Counted from the stretch's first letter, positions 34,370-43,676 are shown. The stretch is DNA of 64,000 nucleotides from Pseudomonas silesiensis (GCF_001661075.1 NZ_CP014870.1:3988501-4052500), one strand, 5' to 3'. The notes: generated by a model from the sequence alone, not told the origin. Numbers and translations: made by a program.

Positions 34370-34685
34370 GGCAGGACTTCGGCGTCGTCAAGAATCAACA
34401 GCCTGTTCGCTACCCAATTCGGCGATATCGGCCAGAAAAACGCATATTGATGGGGGTTTGTGTCGTTTCCCATGACGCGCCTGACGAACCCGGCTGCTGC
34501 GCAGAGGTCAAAGCCTGTGATGACGTCGCCAATGATCAAAGGCCGCTGGCCTGCTTCATTCAAAGGCGAAGCCAGGGGTTCACACATTTCAGGGTGCGCC
34601 GGATCATTTTCAGCAGGCTCGGATTCTGCCGAAGGGCAGGCGCTGACTGCTGCTCACGTCCAATGCTCCCGTTCGGAGTACGAAA
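34370..34685. other. Intergenic stretch without recognisable gene
   Basis: These 316 bases between the LysR and SYLF genes contain short open frames on both strands, but none has a family match, ribosome site or protein-like composition. Only the promoter of the SYLF gene is expected here. Confidence 0.6.
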
Positions 34686-35246
34686 ATGACTCAGTCAATG
34701 CGCTTCTTCCTATCGATCGTCCTCGCGACAGCCTCACTGGCCTCGGCGAGCTTGCTGAACACTGCAGGCGCGGCAACCGCCGAGGATCTGGATGCCGACT
34801 CCCGGCAAGCATTGCAAACGCTGTACAAGACCACGCCCTTTGCCGAAACCATTTCGAAAAACGCCAAGGCGATACTGATCTTTCCGAAAATCATCAAGGC
34901 CGGCCTCGTGTTCGGCGGCAGCTATGGTGAAGGCACGTTGATAAAGGGCAATAAAGTAGAGGCTTATTACAACTCCGTCACCGGGTCATGGGGGCTGCAG
35001 GCAGGCGCCCAGTCGTATGGCTATGCGCTGTTCCTGATGACCGATAAGGCCGTGAACTATGTCCGCGAATCCAAGGGTTGGGAAGTCGGCGTAGGACCGA
35101 CTGTGGTGGTAGTGGATGAAGGGGTGGCCAAGAACCTGTCCAGCTCGACGTTGAAGGACGATGCCTACGCGTTCATTTTCGGCCAGCAGGGGTTGATGGC
35201 CGGGGTCAGCATCGAAGGCACCAAGATTTCCTTGATCAAGCGCTGA
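34686..35246 (+). CDS. SYLF/YSC84 lipid-binding family protein
   Basis: The 186-residue product has a signal peptide (about residues 1-30, ending AGAATA) and the SYLF domain: AKAILIFPKIIKAGLVFGGSYG, SYGYALFLMTDKAVNYV and KDDAYAFIFGQQGLMAGVSIEG. Related domains bind phosphoinositides in eukaryotes; the bacterial role is unknown but a periplasmic location is likely. A hairpin follows at 35256-35277. Confidence 0.9.
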   Translation: MTQSMRFFLSIVLATASLASASLLNTAGAATAEDLDADSRQALQTLYKTTPFAETISKNAKAILIFPKIIKAGLVFGGSYGEGTLIKGNKVEAYYNSVTGSWGLQAGAQSYGYALFLMTDKAVNYVRESKGWEVGVGPTVVVVDEGVAKNLSSSTLKDDAYAFIFGQQGLMAGVSIEGTKISLIKR

Positions 35247-35255
35247 AGCCCGTCG

Positions 35256-35277
35256 TCTGGCGCAGGGATGCGCCAGA
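35256..35277 (+). terminator. Hairpin downstream of the SYLF gene
   Basis: TCTGGCGCA and TGCGCCAGA form a perfect 9-bp stem with a GGGA loop, followed by a short A/T stretch. It is a likely, not ideal, terminator. Confidence 0.5.
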
Positions 35278-35319
35278 TGCAAAATCGCCGGGCGATTCGA
35301 AAGGTTCATGAATTGAACC

Positions 35320-35391
35320 TCAGTGAACCCAGTCTTCGAAAACCAGTCCTTCAACGCGGCTGAATTCGCGCACATTGTTCGTGACCAGCGT
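35320..35391 (-). pseudogene. C-terminal remnant of a VapC (PIN-domain) toxin
   Basis: The minus strand reads TLVTNNVREFSRVEGLVFED then WVH and stop, the canonical last strand and helix of VapC ribonucleases. A stop codon stands immediately before it and no PIN active-site acidic residues or VapB gene are present. It is a relic of a lost vapBC toxin-antitoxin module. Confidence 0.75.
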
Positions 35392-35444
35392 TCAAAGGTT
35401 AAACCTGCCTTCATCACTGATAACGTTCGGCCGTTCTTCCAGAA

Positions 35445-36091
35445 AGTCAGCATCAGCTTTGGGCTGTTCAGCCAGAGAAAGCCAGCTCGGACGTGCAGGT
35501 CGCAAAGTCTTTATGCGGCTCTATCCTGACCTGAAGATAGATCTGACCCTGACCGACGCCATTGTCGATATCCGGCATGAGCGTATTGATGTGGCGATCA
35601 GAAGCGGCGCGTTGTCCGATCCAAGCCTGGTCGCTCATAAACTCAGTGCCAACGAGCGCCTGGTGTGCGCCTCGCCGGCTTATCTCGAGGCGCATGGAGT
35701 ACCTGCCGAACCGGGCGAACTCGCTGACCATCCCTGCCTGAAACTCAATTTTGAAAGCCGTTTCAACGATTGGGAATTTCGTACGTCCACCAGCAGGACG
35801 ATCCCGATCGAGGGCGGTTTTACCTGCAACAGTCTCGACGCTATTCGCACGCTATGCCTGGCGGGTACGGGCATCGCTCGCTTGCCCAGGTACATGGTGA
35901 ACGAGGATGTGCAGGCCGGGCGACTGATACCGCTATTGCAAGCGTTTTCATCCCCCTCCACTTCTGCCATTTACGCGCTCAGGGCGGCTGGCGACTATGT
36001 TCCGGCCAAAACCCGGGTGTTCATCGCCTTTCTTGCAGAGCGCCTCACGGCAGCTTGTTTGAATGAACACCCTTCCTCACGACAGCCTTAG
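35445..36091 (+). pseudogene. LysR regulator fragment lacking the DNA-binding domain
   Basis: From about 35500 the frame reads RLYPDLKIDLTLTDAIVDIR and continues through a normal LTTR effector domain (PSLVAHKLSANERLVCASPA, LCLAGTGIARLPRYMV) to a stop at 36091. The winged helix is absent. The short stretch SISFG before it is in another frame, so at least one frameshift has occurred. The fragment abuts the VapC remnant, marking a deletion junction. Confidence 0.78.
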
Positions 36092-36262
36092 CGCACCCGC
36101 CTCGTCCACCGAGGCGACGAAATCGCCCTCCTCGTTCAACACCGGCGCTGGGTCAAGACGATCTGCACAGTTCTCAATACGTTCAGGACCCAAGCGCGTG
36201 CCAGCAAAGACAACAATGTCGCCACGCCCAACGCAAACCGCGCCGGGTTTCGAGTCATCACA
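36077..36262 (-). pseudogene. Possible C-terminal gene remnant, family unknown
   Basis: A 61-codon open frame on the minus strand ends at 36077 and reads protein-like sequence (KPGAVCVGRGDIVVFAGTRL, then EEGDFVASVDEAGALRLS), with a stop directly upstream and no start or ribosome site. It may be the tail of a gene lost in the same decay zone. The opposite strand carries a less convincing frame. Confidence 0.35.
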
Positions 36263-36280
36263 CTATTGGAAGCCTTGATC

Positions 36281-36790
36281 ATGACTACGCTGAATATCGA
36301 GAACGACAGAATCATCGACACCTCAAAAAAATTATCGCTGGGGGCCAGAACCACGGCGCTTGGAACCTATGGTGTGTTCTTTGCACTCGCCGTCATCTAC
36401 TTCTGGTTCGGCGGCATGAAGTTCACGCACTATGAAGCTCAGGGGCTGGTGCCGCTGGTGAGCAACAGTCCGTTCCTGGGTTGGGTTTATGAGATTTTCA
36501 GTGTCGATACCTTTTCCAGTCTGCTCGGCGTCCTGGAGGTCTCGATCGGTGTGTTGATTGCCGGGTGGCTGCTGTCACCCAAGCTGTCGTTGATCGGTGG
36601 CGTGTTGTCTGCGGGATTGTTCTTCACCACCTTGAGCTTTATGTTCTCGACACCCGGCGTGATCGAGCCCGGTCTCGGCTTCCCGGCCATTACCGTTGCA
36701 CCGGGTCAGTTTCTGCTCAAAGACATCGGGTTGCTTGCCGCTTCCATCTTCGTCGCCGGCCATTCCCTGACTGCGCTGGAAAACCGTTGA
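36281..36790 (+). CDS. DUF417 inner-membrane protein (RclC/YkgB-like)
   Basis: The 169-residue protein has four membrane helices and DUF417 motifs (VIYFWFGGMKFTHYEAQGL, PLVSNSPFLGWVY, GVLEVSIGVLIAG, GRFLLKD-like segment). E. coli RclC is part of the reactive-chlorine resistance genes. GGAAG lies 8 nt before ATG 36281. An RclR-like AraC gene converges from the other side, supporting a link to oxidant stress; rclA and rclB are absent here. Confidence 0.87.
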   Translation: MTTLNIENDRIIDTSKKLSLGARTTALGTYGVFFALAVIYFWFGGMKFTHYEAQGLVPLVSNSPFLGWVYEIFSVDTFSSLLGVLEVSIGVLIAGWLLSPKLSLIGGVLSAGLFFTTLSFMFSTPGVIEPGLGFPAITVAPGQFLLKDIGLLAASIFVAGHSLTALENR

Positions 36791-36810
36791 ACCGATGACT
36801 TTTCTCTTGG

Positions 36811-36845
36811 AACGGCCTGAAGCGATTCATTGCTTTCAGGCCGTT
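36811..36845. terminator. Bidirectional terminator hairpin
   Basis: AACGGCCTGAA (36811-36821) pairs perfectly with TTCAGGCCGTT (36835-36845). It lies between convergent genes and includes the stop codon of the AraC gene. Confidence 0.7.
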
Positions 36846-37681
36846 GCCCCATCTCCTTGTCCTGCCGATTCTTTCATCCAGCCCCGTGGACTGCACCCCG
36901 TCTTGCGCCGAAACGCGCGTGCCAGCGCCGAGGGACTTTCATAACCGACCTCGGCGGCGATGAGCGTAATCGGTCGACCTTCACGCAGGCGCTTTTGCGC
37001 CAGGCTGATCCGCCAGCTCAACAGATAATCTGCCGGCGTCTGCCCGATGACCGCCCGGAAATGCACGGCATAGGCCGCGCGCGACATGTTCGACGCGCTC
37101 GCCAGTTCCGCCACCGACCAGGCATGCTGAGGTGCGTTGTGCATCTGCACTAGCGAGCGCGCCAGCCGCCCATCGGCCAGTCCAGCCATCATCCCGGTGC
37201 GTAACTGCCGATGGTCGAGCAGGTGCCGAAACAACAATATGATCAGCAGCTCGAACAAGCGATCCAGCGCTGCCTCCCGACCACAATGTCCGCCTGCCGC
37301 CTCATCGAACATCCATTTCAGTGTCTCGGCCAGCAGCGGCAGCTCATCCAGGGACAACACCAGGATATCGGGTAACGACGCCGACAACGGGTTATCGACG
37401 CCCCCCTCGAACTGCATGGCCGCACACAACAGCTGGGCCCCTTCCGGCTCGCCGGCGAACAGTTGATGCCGGCTTGGACGTGGCAGGAAAATCAGGCTGG
37501 GTCGAGTCAGCAAAAGGTCCTTTCGATCAGGCCCCAGCAGCGTGACGGTACCTGCCTGGAGCAAGTGAATATGGCCGCGCTGGTCAGCACCGTCGTATGA
37601 CGCCATGCCGCAAAGCTTGCCGTTGTAAAACAGATTTGCGCGCACGCCGAACTGCGAGAACAACGTAGACAGGCGATCCAT
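36836..37681 (-). CDS. RclR-like AraC regulator (cupin_6 plus AraC domain)
   Basis: The 281-residue protein has an N-terminal cupin_6 sensor domain (about 1-180) and AraC helices (VAELASASNMSRAAYAVHF, IAAEVGYESPSALARAFRRK). Cys24 and Cys86 are placed like the redox-active Cys21 and Cys89 of E. coli RclR, which senses hypochlorous acid. The length also agrees (284 in E. coli). It converges with the RclC-like gene. Sensing of reactive chlorine is inferred from this pairing. Confidence 0.8.
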   Translation of the reverse strand: MDRLSTLFSQFGVRANLFYNGKLCGMASYDGADQRGHIHLLQAGTVTLLGPDRKDLLLTRPSLIFLPRPSRHQLFAGEPEGAQLLCAAMQFEGGVDNPLSASLPDILVLSLDELPLLAETLKWMFDEAAGGHCGREAALDRLFELLIILLFRHLLDHRQLRTGMMAGLADGRLARSLVQMHNAPQHAWSVAELASASNMSRAAYAVHFRAVIGQTPADYLLSWRISLAQKRLREGRPITLIAAEVGYESPSALARAFRRKTGCSPRGWMKESAGQGDGATA

Positions 37682-37807
37682 GGGCGATCTCGTTGCGAGA
37701 TATAGACGCTCAGTAGCATATCACCGACCATTCGATCCCGTTTGGCGCCGTCCGCGACTGGAGTGCACGCTGTCCATTGGTCGAGACCATTTGCTCTACA
37801 GACTCAA

Positions 37808-37835
37808 TAAAACTATATTTGATTCTATAGATTAC
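37808..37835 (+). promoter_or_regulatory. AT-rich promoter/operator of the first RES-Xre module
   Basis: CTATATTTGATTCTATAG is a short inverted repeat (arms CTATA/TATAG) overlapping a probable -10 region, 22 bases before the antitoxin ATG, in otherwise GC-rich DNA. Autoregulation by the antitoxin is typical for such modules. Confidence 0.4.
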
Positions 37836-37851
37836 TCAGGAGCAATCAGAT

Positions 37852-38256
37852 ATGGCCCTCGCTCTCCAGGAACAGGCATTCACCAAGCACCAGTGCGTGA
37901 CGGGTTTGCGTGCGGCGGTTGGCATTCTCGAAAAGTGGGCCGCGTCCGGCGATCAGGCCTGCCGCATCCTGCGCATTTCCCGCAGCACCTACACCCGCGC
38001 CCGGCAGCGCGATCCCGACTGGGCCGTGACGCTGGACTCGGACCAGATGCAGCGCATCAGTTTTGTGCTCAACATCCACGCCGCGCTGCGCCTGGTCTTC
38101 GATAACCCGGAAAATGTCTATGGTTTTCCATCGATGGCCAACGACAACGAGTTTTTCAATGGGCGCAGCCCGCTCGAGATCATGTCCCAGGGCGATATGA
38201 TTTCCCTGTATGAAACCTTTCGGCGCATTGACGTGCTGCGGGGTGCGCAATGGTGA
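37852..38256 (+). CDS. MbcA/ParS/Xre-type antitoxin (RES module 1)
   Basis: The 134-residue protein has an N-terminal Xre-like helical DNA-binding part (AVGILEKWAASGDQACRILR, ISRSTYTRARQ) and the DUF2384 C-terminus (SFVLNIHAALRLVF, FFNGRSPLEIMSQGDM), which clamps the toxin. AGGAG lies 10 nt before the ATG. The stop overlaps the RES toxin start by 7 bases. Confidence 0.92.
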   Translation: MALALQEQAFTKHQCVTGLRAAVGILEKWAASGDQACRILRISRSTYTRARQRDPDWAVTLDSDQMQRISFVLNIHAALRLVFDNPENVYGFPSMANDNEFFNGRSPLEIMSQGDMISLYETFRRIDVLRGAQW

Positions 38257-38942
38257 GGCTGGGCGAACTGGCAGCGCTTGCCGGCGAGCAATTACAGGCT
38301 TACCGACTGGTCAATTCGAAGTTTCCGCCTATCGCGTTGTTTGACGATGTCGCGGATGCGGACGAGTTTGAGGTGCTGTATCAGATCCAGGCGCTGACCA
38401 ATCCCAGGCTGAAAAATGAAGTGGGTCACCTTGAGTTGATTCCACGGGCAGAGATCCCCTTCGGCATACCTGGCTGCTCCTACGCGACCGCGCCTTTTAC
38501 CCACGTCAACCCGGCGGGCTCGCGGTTCAGCGATGGCAGTTTTGGCGTGCTGTACCTGGCGGACTCCATGGAAACGGCGCTGGCTGAAGTCCGGCATCAC
38601 CAAAGTCTGTATTGGTCGAATGTGCCGAGCCTCAACTACGAGCGGTTTGTTTTTCGTGGGTTGTCCTGTTCCTTTGTCGACGTGGGGATGAAGGATGCCG
38701 CGGCCATCCCGATGACCGATCCTGTCTATGCCCCTGACGATTACACCGATTCCCGTCGTCTGGGGAAGTCCGTCAAGGAGGCCGGCTGTCCCGGCATTCG
38801 CTACAACTCCGTGCGCCTGCAGGGCAGTCATTGCTGGGCGCTGATGACGCCACGACCGGTGTTATCGGTGATTCAAACGGCGCATTACGAGATGGTCTGG
38901 AATGGGCAGCTCACCAGTGTCAACAAGATCAGTGAAGCCTGA
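38250..38942 (+). CDS. RES domain toxin (RES module 1)
   Basis: The 230-residue toxin carries the RES residues in order: Arg in AYRLVNSKFPP, Glu in GVLYLADSMETALAEVRHH, and a late Ser-containing segment (GIRYNSVR). RES toxins such as ParT and MbcT destroy NAD+ or ADP-ribosylate targets. ATG 38250 overlaps the antitoxin stop, giving the antitoxin-first order usual for this family. The N-terminus is longer than in module 2 (230 versus 148 residues), so the two pairs are of different clades. Confidence 0.92.
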   Translation: MVRLGELAALAGEQLQAYRLVNSKFPPIALFDDVADADEFEVLYQIQALTNPRLKNEVGHLELIPRAEIPFGIPGCSYATAPFTHVNPAGSRFSDGSFGVLYLADSMETALAEVRHHQSLYWSNVPSLNYERFVFRGLSCSFVDVGMKDAAAIPMTDPVYAPDDYTDSRRLGKSVKEAGCPGIRYNSVRLQGSHCWALMTPRPVLSVIQTAHYEMVWNGQLTSVNKISEA

Positions 38943-38994
38943 TCGCCGCCCTGTATGACCTGCGTACCACCGGATTTATGAGAAACGCCAAACC

Positions 38995-39084
38995 CTGTAG
39001 GAGCCCGGCTTGCCGGCGAAGGCGTCTTCATGGGCGGTGCAAGGCTTGAGGCAGCCTTCGCCGGCAAGCCGGGCTCCTACAGGG
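38995..39084. repeat. REPIN
   Basis: CTGTAGGAGCCCGGCTTGCCGGCGAAGGC and its reverse complement around a 30-base spacer, between the convergent RES toxin and TPR genes. Confidence 0.9.
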
Positions 39085-39111
39085 TTTGCGTAGACCTGCC
39101 GGTTCCGGGCA

Positions 39112-40785
39112 TCAGTTGCAACAACGCTCCCCAACCCGACAGAAACACGATGCCGTAATCGGCACATCAGCCCGGGCCATCGCCAGGTCGAGCCGGGTCT
39201 GTACCGCCGCCGCTTCGTCATCCCGGCCCAGCTGTTTCAGGCATTCCACGTAGCCATGCAGGCTCCACACATTATCCAGGTGCCAGGACGCCCGGCTGAG
39301 GGTGTTGTCCAGCCCGAGATCGGCGCGGTAGGCCTGCAAGGCTTCTTCCACCCTGCCCTGTTCCAGCAGCAGCGCGCCCAGCGCATGCCGGACCGGTTGC
39401 ATCCAGCCCCACGGCTCGTCGTAGGGCAGGTTGTCATCCAGTGACCGCGCCTGGCGCAAGTGGGTAAAAGCGCTGTCGTAATTGCCTTTGCGGTACTCGA
39501 TTTCCCCTCTGAGCATGGCGCCGGCCACCGCCAGGATATCGAGGCAAGTGTTGTTGAAGATGTAGCGGGTGGCCGGTACCCGGGTCAGGGCGTCGAGGAA
39601 CAATTGCCGTTCGGTTTCCGCCGCGGCGACATGCCCACAGGCGGCGTGCGCCACGCCCCTGGCGTAATGCAGCATGGCCGTGGTCACGCAGTACAGCGCC
39701 TGGTCGTTAGGCGGCGGGGTGGCGAGGATGTCCTGCCATTTGCCGAAGCGTATCTGCACGTGAACCTTCATCGATACGAAGCCTTCCAGCCAGTCGGCCA
39801 TGGGCGGTTGTTCCACGCGCAGCAGTTCTTCGCGGATGGTCGCCTGCAGTTGATCGGCGGCTTCCAGGGCCGGTTGATACTGGCCGAGGAACATCGCCGA
39901 GTAGAGTTTGAAGTGGTAGTTATGGCAGCGGTAGAGGGTATAGAAGTTGAGCGGGCCTTCCTGTTCCAGGTATTTGTTGTCGGCCTGGATCGCCCGGCTG
40001 TTGGTGATCATGGCGCCGCGGTAATCGCCACAGAGCACGTCGATGTGCGACGGCATATGGCGCAAATGTCCGGCGTCCGGCACCAGGTCACGCAGGACGT
40101 CGGCGGCGCGTAATGCCCGCTCCGGGTGCGGCGACATTTCCATGGTGTGGACGTACATGTGCAGCACGCCCGGGTGCGGTGCAGCGCCGTGTCGTTCCAT
40201 TCGCTGCAGCGCCTGTTCCAGCACGGCCACCGCCTCGAGGGTGTCGGCGCCCGCTGCCGGTTGCCCGGTGCGCAGGTCCCACAACAACCAGGGTGTGCGG
40301 TCGATCAAGGCTTCGGCAAACAGCGCAGCGACGTCCGGATCATCGGCAAAGGACCGATAGACATCGCGCATGGACGCCGCATAGGCATCGTTCCAGCTGA
40401 AGAGTTGCTCGAAGCTCGTCGCCTGGTTGGCCTGGTAGCGTTGCTCCAGTGCCCGGATCAGCCCCTGCTCCACCGGTGATGCACTGTCGATATGTGCCAG
40501 CGCGGCTTGTGTCGCCAGCCGGGCCTGGGCTACGGCCTCCTTCAGCTCCTGCTCGATGAAGGCATCCCAGCGCTTGTTGTAGTTGGGGCCCGAGGCGTAG
40601 GCGATGCCCCAGTAGGCCATTGCGCAATCGCGATCGTGTTCGATCGCCTTGCGAAAACAACGGATGGCTTCATCGTGGTTGTAGCCGTAGCTCCATAGCA
40701 ATCCACGATCGAACCAGCGTTGGGCCTGGGGCGAACCGGTCGTCACCGCGCGGCTGTAGGTACCCAGGTCGTAATAGTCGTCCAT
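39112..40785 (-). CDS. Tetratricopeptide repeat protein
   Basis: The 557-residue soluble protein has TPR-like helices throughout (QRWFDRGLLWSYGYNHDEAI, FRKAIEHDRDCAMAYWGIAY). It carries the conserved core HMYVHTMEMSPHPERALRAA and HLRHMPSHIDV, seen in a family of uncharacterised TPR proteins with a His-containing centre. The end is Cys-rich (ASCFCRVGERCCN), possibly metal-binding. No signal peptide. Its role is unknown and neighbours give no clue. Confidence 0.8.
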   Translation of the reverse strand: MDDYYDLGTYSRAVTTGSPQAQRWFDRGLLWSYGYNHDEAIRCFRKAIEHDRDCAMAYWGIAYASGPNYNKRWDAFIEQELKEAVAQARLATQAALAHIDSASPVEQGLIRALEQRYQANQATSFEQLFSWNDAYAASMRDVYRSFADDPDVAALFAEALIDRTPWLLWDLRTGQPAAGADTLEAVAVLEQALQRMERHGAAPHPGVLHMYVHTMEMSPHPERALRAADVLRDLVPDAGHLRHMPSHIDVLCGDYRGAMITNSRAIQADNKYLEQEGPLNFYTLYRCHNYHFKLYSAMFLGQYQPALEAADQLQATIREELLRVEQPPMADWLEGFVSMKVHVQIRFGKWQDILATPPPNDQALYCVTTAMLHYARGVAHAACGHVAAAETERQLFLDALTRVPATRYIFNNTCLDILAVAGAMLRGEIEYRKGNYDSAFTHLRQARSLDDNLPYDEPWGWMQPVRHALGALLLEQGRVEEALQAYRADLGLDNTLSRASWHLDNVWSLHGYVECLKQLGRDDEAAAVQTRLDLAMARADVPITASCFCRVGERCCN

Positions 40786-40898
40786 CGATTCGTCCTCCCG
40801 ACCAGCGCCTGAAACCTCACAGGAAATCCTGGCAGACCCGAGAGAGCGTAGAGGTCCGGTTTCCTGGAGACCATCGATAGCTTAAGAGATCCAGAATA

Positions 40899-40924
40899 CC
40901 CCCGCGGTGTTGGCTGAGCGGGGG
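40899..40924 (-). terminator. Terminator of the permease gene
   Basis: CCCCCGC and GCGGGGG form a 7-bp GC stem 20 bases past the permease stop; on the minus strand it is followed by TATTCT. Confidence 0.55.
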
Positions 40925-40943
40925 AGCCGACGACAGGCCTGAC

Positions 40944-42344
40944 CTAACCCAGGGAAGCGGCTTCCTCGGGCTGCGGCTGCTCACGCGAAGTCACCAGCCC
41001 GATGAAGGAAATCAGCAACGCCAGGCCGATGGTCGTACTCACCTCGGTACGGTGCTCCGGGGCGATCATCATCACCACCAACGCTGCGCAAATGAACACG
41101 ATCACCAACCAAGTGAGCCAGGGGAACAGCCACATACGAAAGGCCAGTTCGACATTCTGCCGCTGTAGCATCCGGCGCATACGCAGCTGCGACACCGCAA
41201 TGGCCAGGTACACCACCAAGGCAATCGCGCCGGAACTGGCCAGCAGGAACTCAAACAGCCCGGCGGGCATGAAGTAGCTCCATACGGTGATTGCCGCGCC
41301 CAGCACGGTGCTGGCGATCACTGCTCCCCGCGGCACGCCTTCGGAGGAGGTCGCCTTCATCGCCTTCGGCGCATCGCCCCGACGGCCAAGCGAGTACAGC
41401 ATGCGCGAGGCGATGTAGATCGAGGAGTTCATGCAACTGGCCACGGCGATCAGCACCACCACGTCCACCATGAACTTGGCGTTGGGTATGTTCATGATTT
41501 CCAGTGCCCGCTGGTAGGAGCCTACCTGGGCCAGCAGCGGATCGTTCCAGGGCACCACGGAGATGACCACGAAAATCGACAACAGGTAGAACACGCCGAT
41601 GCGCCAAATCACCGAGCGGGTGGCTTTGGCAATGTTCTGCGACGGGTTGTCGGATTCGGCGGCGGCGATGGTGACCGCTTCCGTCCCGATGAAGCTGAAC
41701 ATGATGGTGATGAAAGCGCCGACTACCGCCGACAAGCCGTTGGGGGCAAACCCGCCATGGGTGGCCATCAGTCCGCTCAACCCGCTGACTTCCCGATCGG
41801 GAACCCAGCCCATCAGCACGGCAAAACCCACGCCGATGAAACCGATGATCGCCACCACCTTGGCCATGGCGAACCAGAATTCGAATTCGCCGTACTTGGA
41901 GACACTGAACAGATTGGTGATCACCAACGCAATGATCGACACCAGGGCGAACAGCCAGGCATCGATCTGGGGAAACCATTGGTTCAATACATGGCCGGCG
42001 GCCAGCGCTTCGATCGGTATCACCAGCACCCAGAACCACCAGTAGAGCCAGCCAATGGTGAAGCCGGCCCAGCGTCCGATGGCCTGGTCGGCATAGGTGG
42101 AGAAAGACCCGGTGTCCGGGTTGGCAACCGCCATTTCACCCAACATGCGCATGACCAGCACGACCAGCAGGCCGGAGAACAGATACGCCAGCATGACGGC
42201 CGGGCCAGCCGCAGCGATGGCATGTCCGGAGCCGACGAATAATCCTGCGCCGATGATTCCTGCGATAGACAGCATTGTGACGTGACGCGGCTTGAAGCCC
42301 TGCGCCAATTGGCCATTCGAATCCTGGGAGTTCGGGCTGATCAT
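40944..42344 (-). CDS. Amino acid permease (APC superfamily, GabP/AAT type)
   Basis: The 466-residue protein has twelve membrane helices. Family motifs are SIAGIIGAGLFVGSGHAI in helix 1, PDTGSFSTYADQAIGRWAGF, and FSFIGTEAVTIAAAESDNP in helix 6. It is closest in appearance to GABA and related permeases, using proton symport. It is the sole gene of its unit, between the TPR gene and a GlxA-type regulator that is more likely linked to the operon beyond. Confidence 0.9.
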   Translation of the reverse strand: MISPNSQDSNGQLAQGFKPRHVTMLSIAGIIGAGLFVGSGHAIAAAGPAVMLAYLFSGLLVVLVMRMLGEMAVANPDTGSFSTYADQAIGRWAGFTIGWLYWWFWVLVIPIEALAAGHVLNQWFPQIDAWLFALVSIIALVITNLFSVSKYGEFEFWFAMAKVVAIIGFIGVGFAVLMGWVPDREVSGLSGLMATHGGFAPNGLSAVVGAFITIMFSFIGTEAVTIAAAESDNPSQNIAKATRSVIWRIGVFYLLSIFVVISVVPWNDPLLAQVGSYQRALEIMNIPNAKFMVDVVVLIAVASCMNSSIYIASRMLYSLGRRGDAPKAMKATSSEGVPRGAVIASTVLGAAITVWSYFMPAGLFEFLLASSGAIALVVYLAIAVSQLRMRRMLQRQNVELAFRMWLFPWLTWLVIVFICAALVVMMIAPEHRTEVSTTIGLALLISFIGLVTSREQPQPEEAASLG

Positions 42345-42635
42345 TGGTTTTGTATTCTCTGGTGATCGACATTTAAGCGTACTGACTGAGGGTCAGGCGA
42401 TCATCATTCCTTCCTGTAGCCCCTCCTGGAAGCGGCACTCCTCAACGCTACTGCTCTTTTCAATCGGTCATCGCGATGTGCCCACCGCGCCTGAAAAGAT
42501 GCGCCACCTTACCCGCCTTGTCCGCCAAATCGGTTACCTGATCGCGCCGCCGCCGTATCTGATCTCGCCACGCGGGATCAGGGCCGGTTGAATAAAAGGG
42601 AAGACCGAGCCGGACGACTCAGCCGTGCAACGCCA

Positions 42636-43676
42636 TCAGCCTGACCGCTCCTGGCGCTGATACTGTCGCGGGCATACGCCAAAACGCGCGCGAAATTCCC
42701 GGGAGAAATGCGCGCCGTCGGAGAAGCCACAGTCCATGGCGATCTGGGTGATGCTGCTGTGGCTGTTCACCAGCAGCCAGCCGCCGTACTCGACCCGCAG
42801 CGAGCGCTGGAACTCCATGGGCGACAGCCCCAGCGACTGCTGGAACGCCCGTGTCAGTTGACGCCGCCCAAGCCCTACATAACGCGCGATGGCATCCAGG
42901 GTCGGCAGGCTGTCCATGCGCTGCTCGATATAGTGCGCGGCCTGGCGCACGCGTTCATCCTTGATGTCCGCCAGGTTGGCGTAGAAGTGCGCCTGGGGCT
43001 GCCGCCCCGGGCGAATGCCCTGCAGCATCATGTGCCGCACCGCCTGCTGGGCCTTTTCCCGACCGCAATGCCGGGCCACCAGGTACAGCCCCAGGTCGAT
43101 GGCCGCGGTCGAGCCGGCACAGGTGATCAGGTCGCCCTCGTCGATGAACAGGTGGTCCACCGCCGCCGGGGTCTTGGGGAAACGAGCGCGAAACGCATCC
43201 AGCACGTTCCAGTGCACGCACACCGAACGACTGCCGACCACGCCCGCCTGCGCCAGGGCAAAGGTGCCGGTGCAGATGCCCAGCAACCGCGTTCGACTCT
43301 TCGCCGCGCGTTGCAGCCAGTCGCGCAAGGGGTTGGGCAGATGGGTATTGAGGTAATCGTTGCCACCGCAGATCGCCACGTAATCGAAGGCTTCGAGGTC
43401 CTGCGCCAGGCCCCCGGACACCTCCAGCGTGATCCCGGCACTGGAGGTTCGCGGCAAGCCGTCCACACTCATCACCCGCCACGCCGTATGGATCTGCCGG
43501 CTGCCGCCGCCGAGATCGGCGGACAAGCGCAACACATCGACAAAGCCGGAAAACGCCGCCAGTGTGAATTGATCCAGCAGGACCAGGCCCACCGACAGCT
43601 GCGGACGACTGCCTGCCCCGGGATCGGGGGAGTCAGGTTGCAGGCTTTCTCGATTGAGCTGAGTCATTTTTGGCAT
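42636..43676 (-). CDS. GlxA-type AraC regulator, divergent from transporter/racemase operon
   Basis: The 346-residue protein has an N-terminal DJ-1/PfpI-like domain (LSVGLVLLDQFTLAAFSGFV, YVAICGGNDYL, LLGICTGTFALAQAG) and a C-terminal AraC domain (YVGLGRRQLTRAFQQSLGLS, AMDCGFSDGAHFSREF). Family members (GbdR, ArgR, DhcR types) activate uptake and catabolism of amines and betaines. It is divergent, 108 bases away, from the operon at 43785-48594, its likely target. Confidence 0.9.
   Translation of the reverse strand: MPKMTQLNRESLQPDSPDPGAGSRPQLSVGLVLLDQFTLAAFSGFVDVLRLSADLGGGSRQIHTAWRVMSVDGLPRTSSAGITLEVSGGLAQDLEAFDYVAICGGNDYLNTHLPNPLRDWLQRAAKSRTRLLGICTGTFALAQAGVVGSRSVCVHWNVLDAFRARFPKTPAAVDHLFIDEGDLITCAGSTAAIDLGLYLVARHCGREKAQQAVRHMMLQGIRPGRQPQAHFYANLADIKDERVRQAAHYIEQRMDSLPTLDAIARYVGLGRRQLTRAFQQSLGLSPMEFQRSLRVEYGGWLLVNSHSSITQIAMDCGFSDGAHFSREFRARFGVCPRQYQRQERSG

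Noticed and set aside
34370..34685. Small overlapping open frames between the LysR and SYLF genes
   Set aside because: No family match, no convincing ribosome site and frames on both strands; treated as intergenic.
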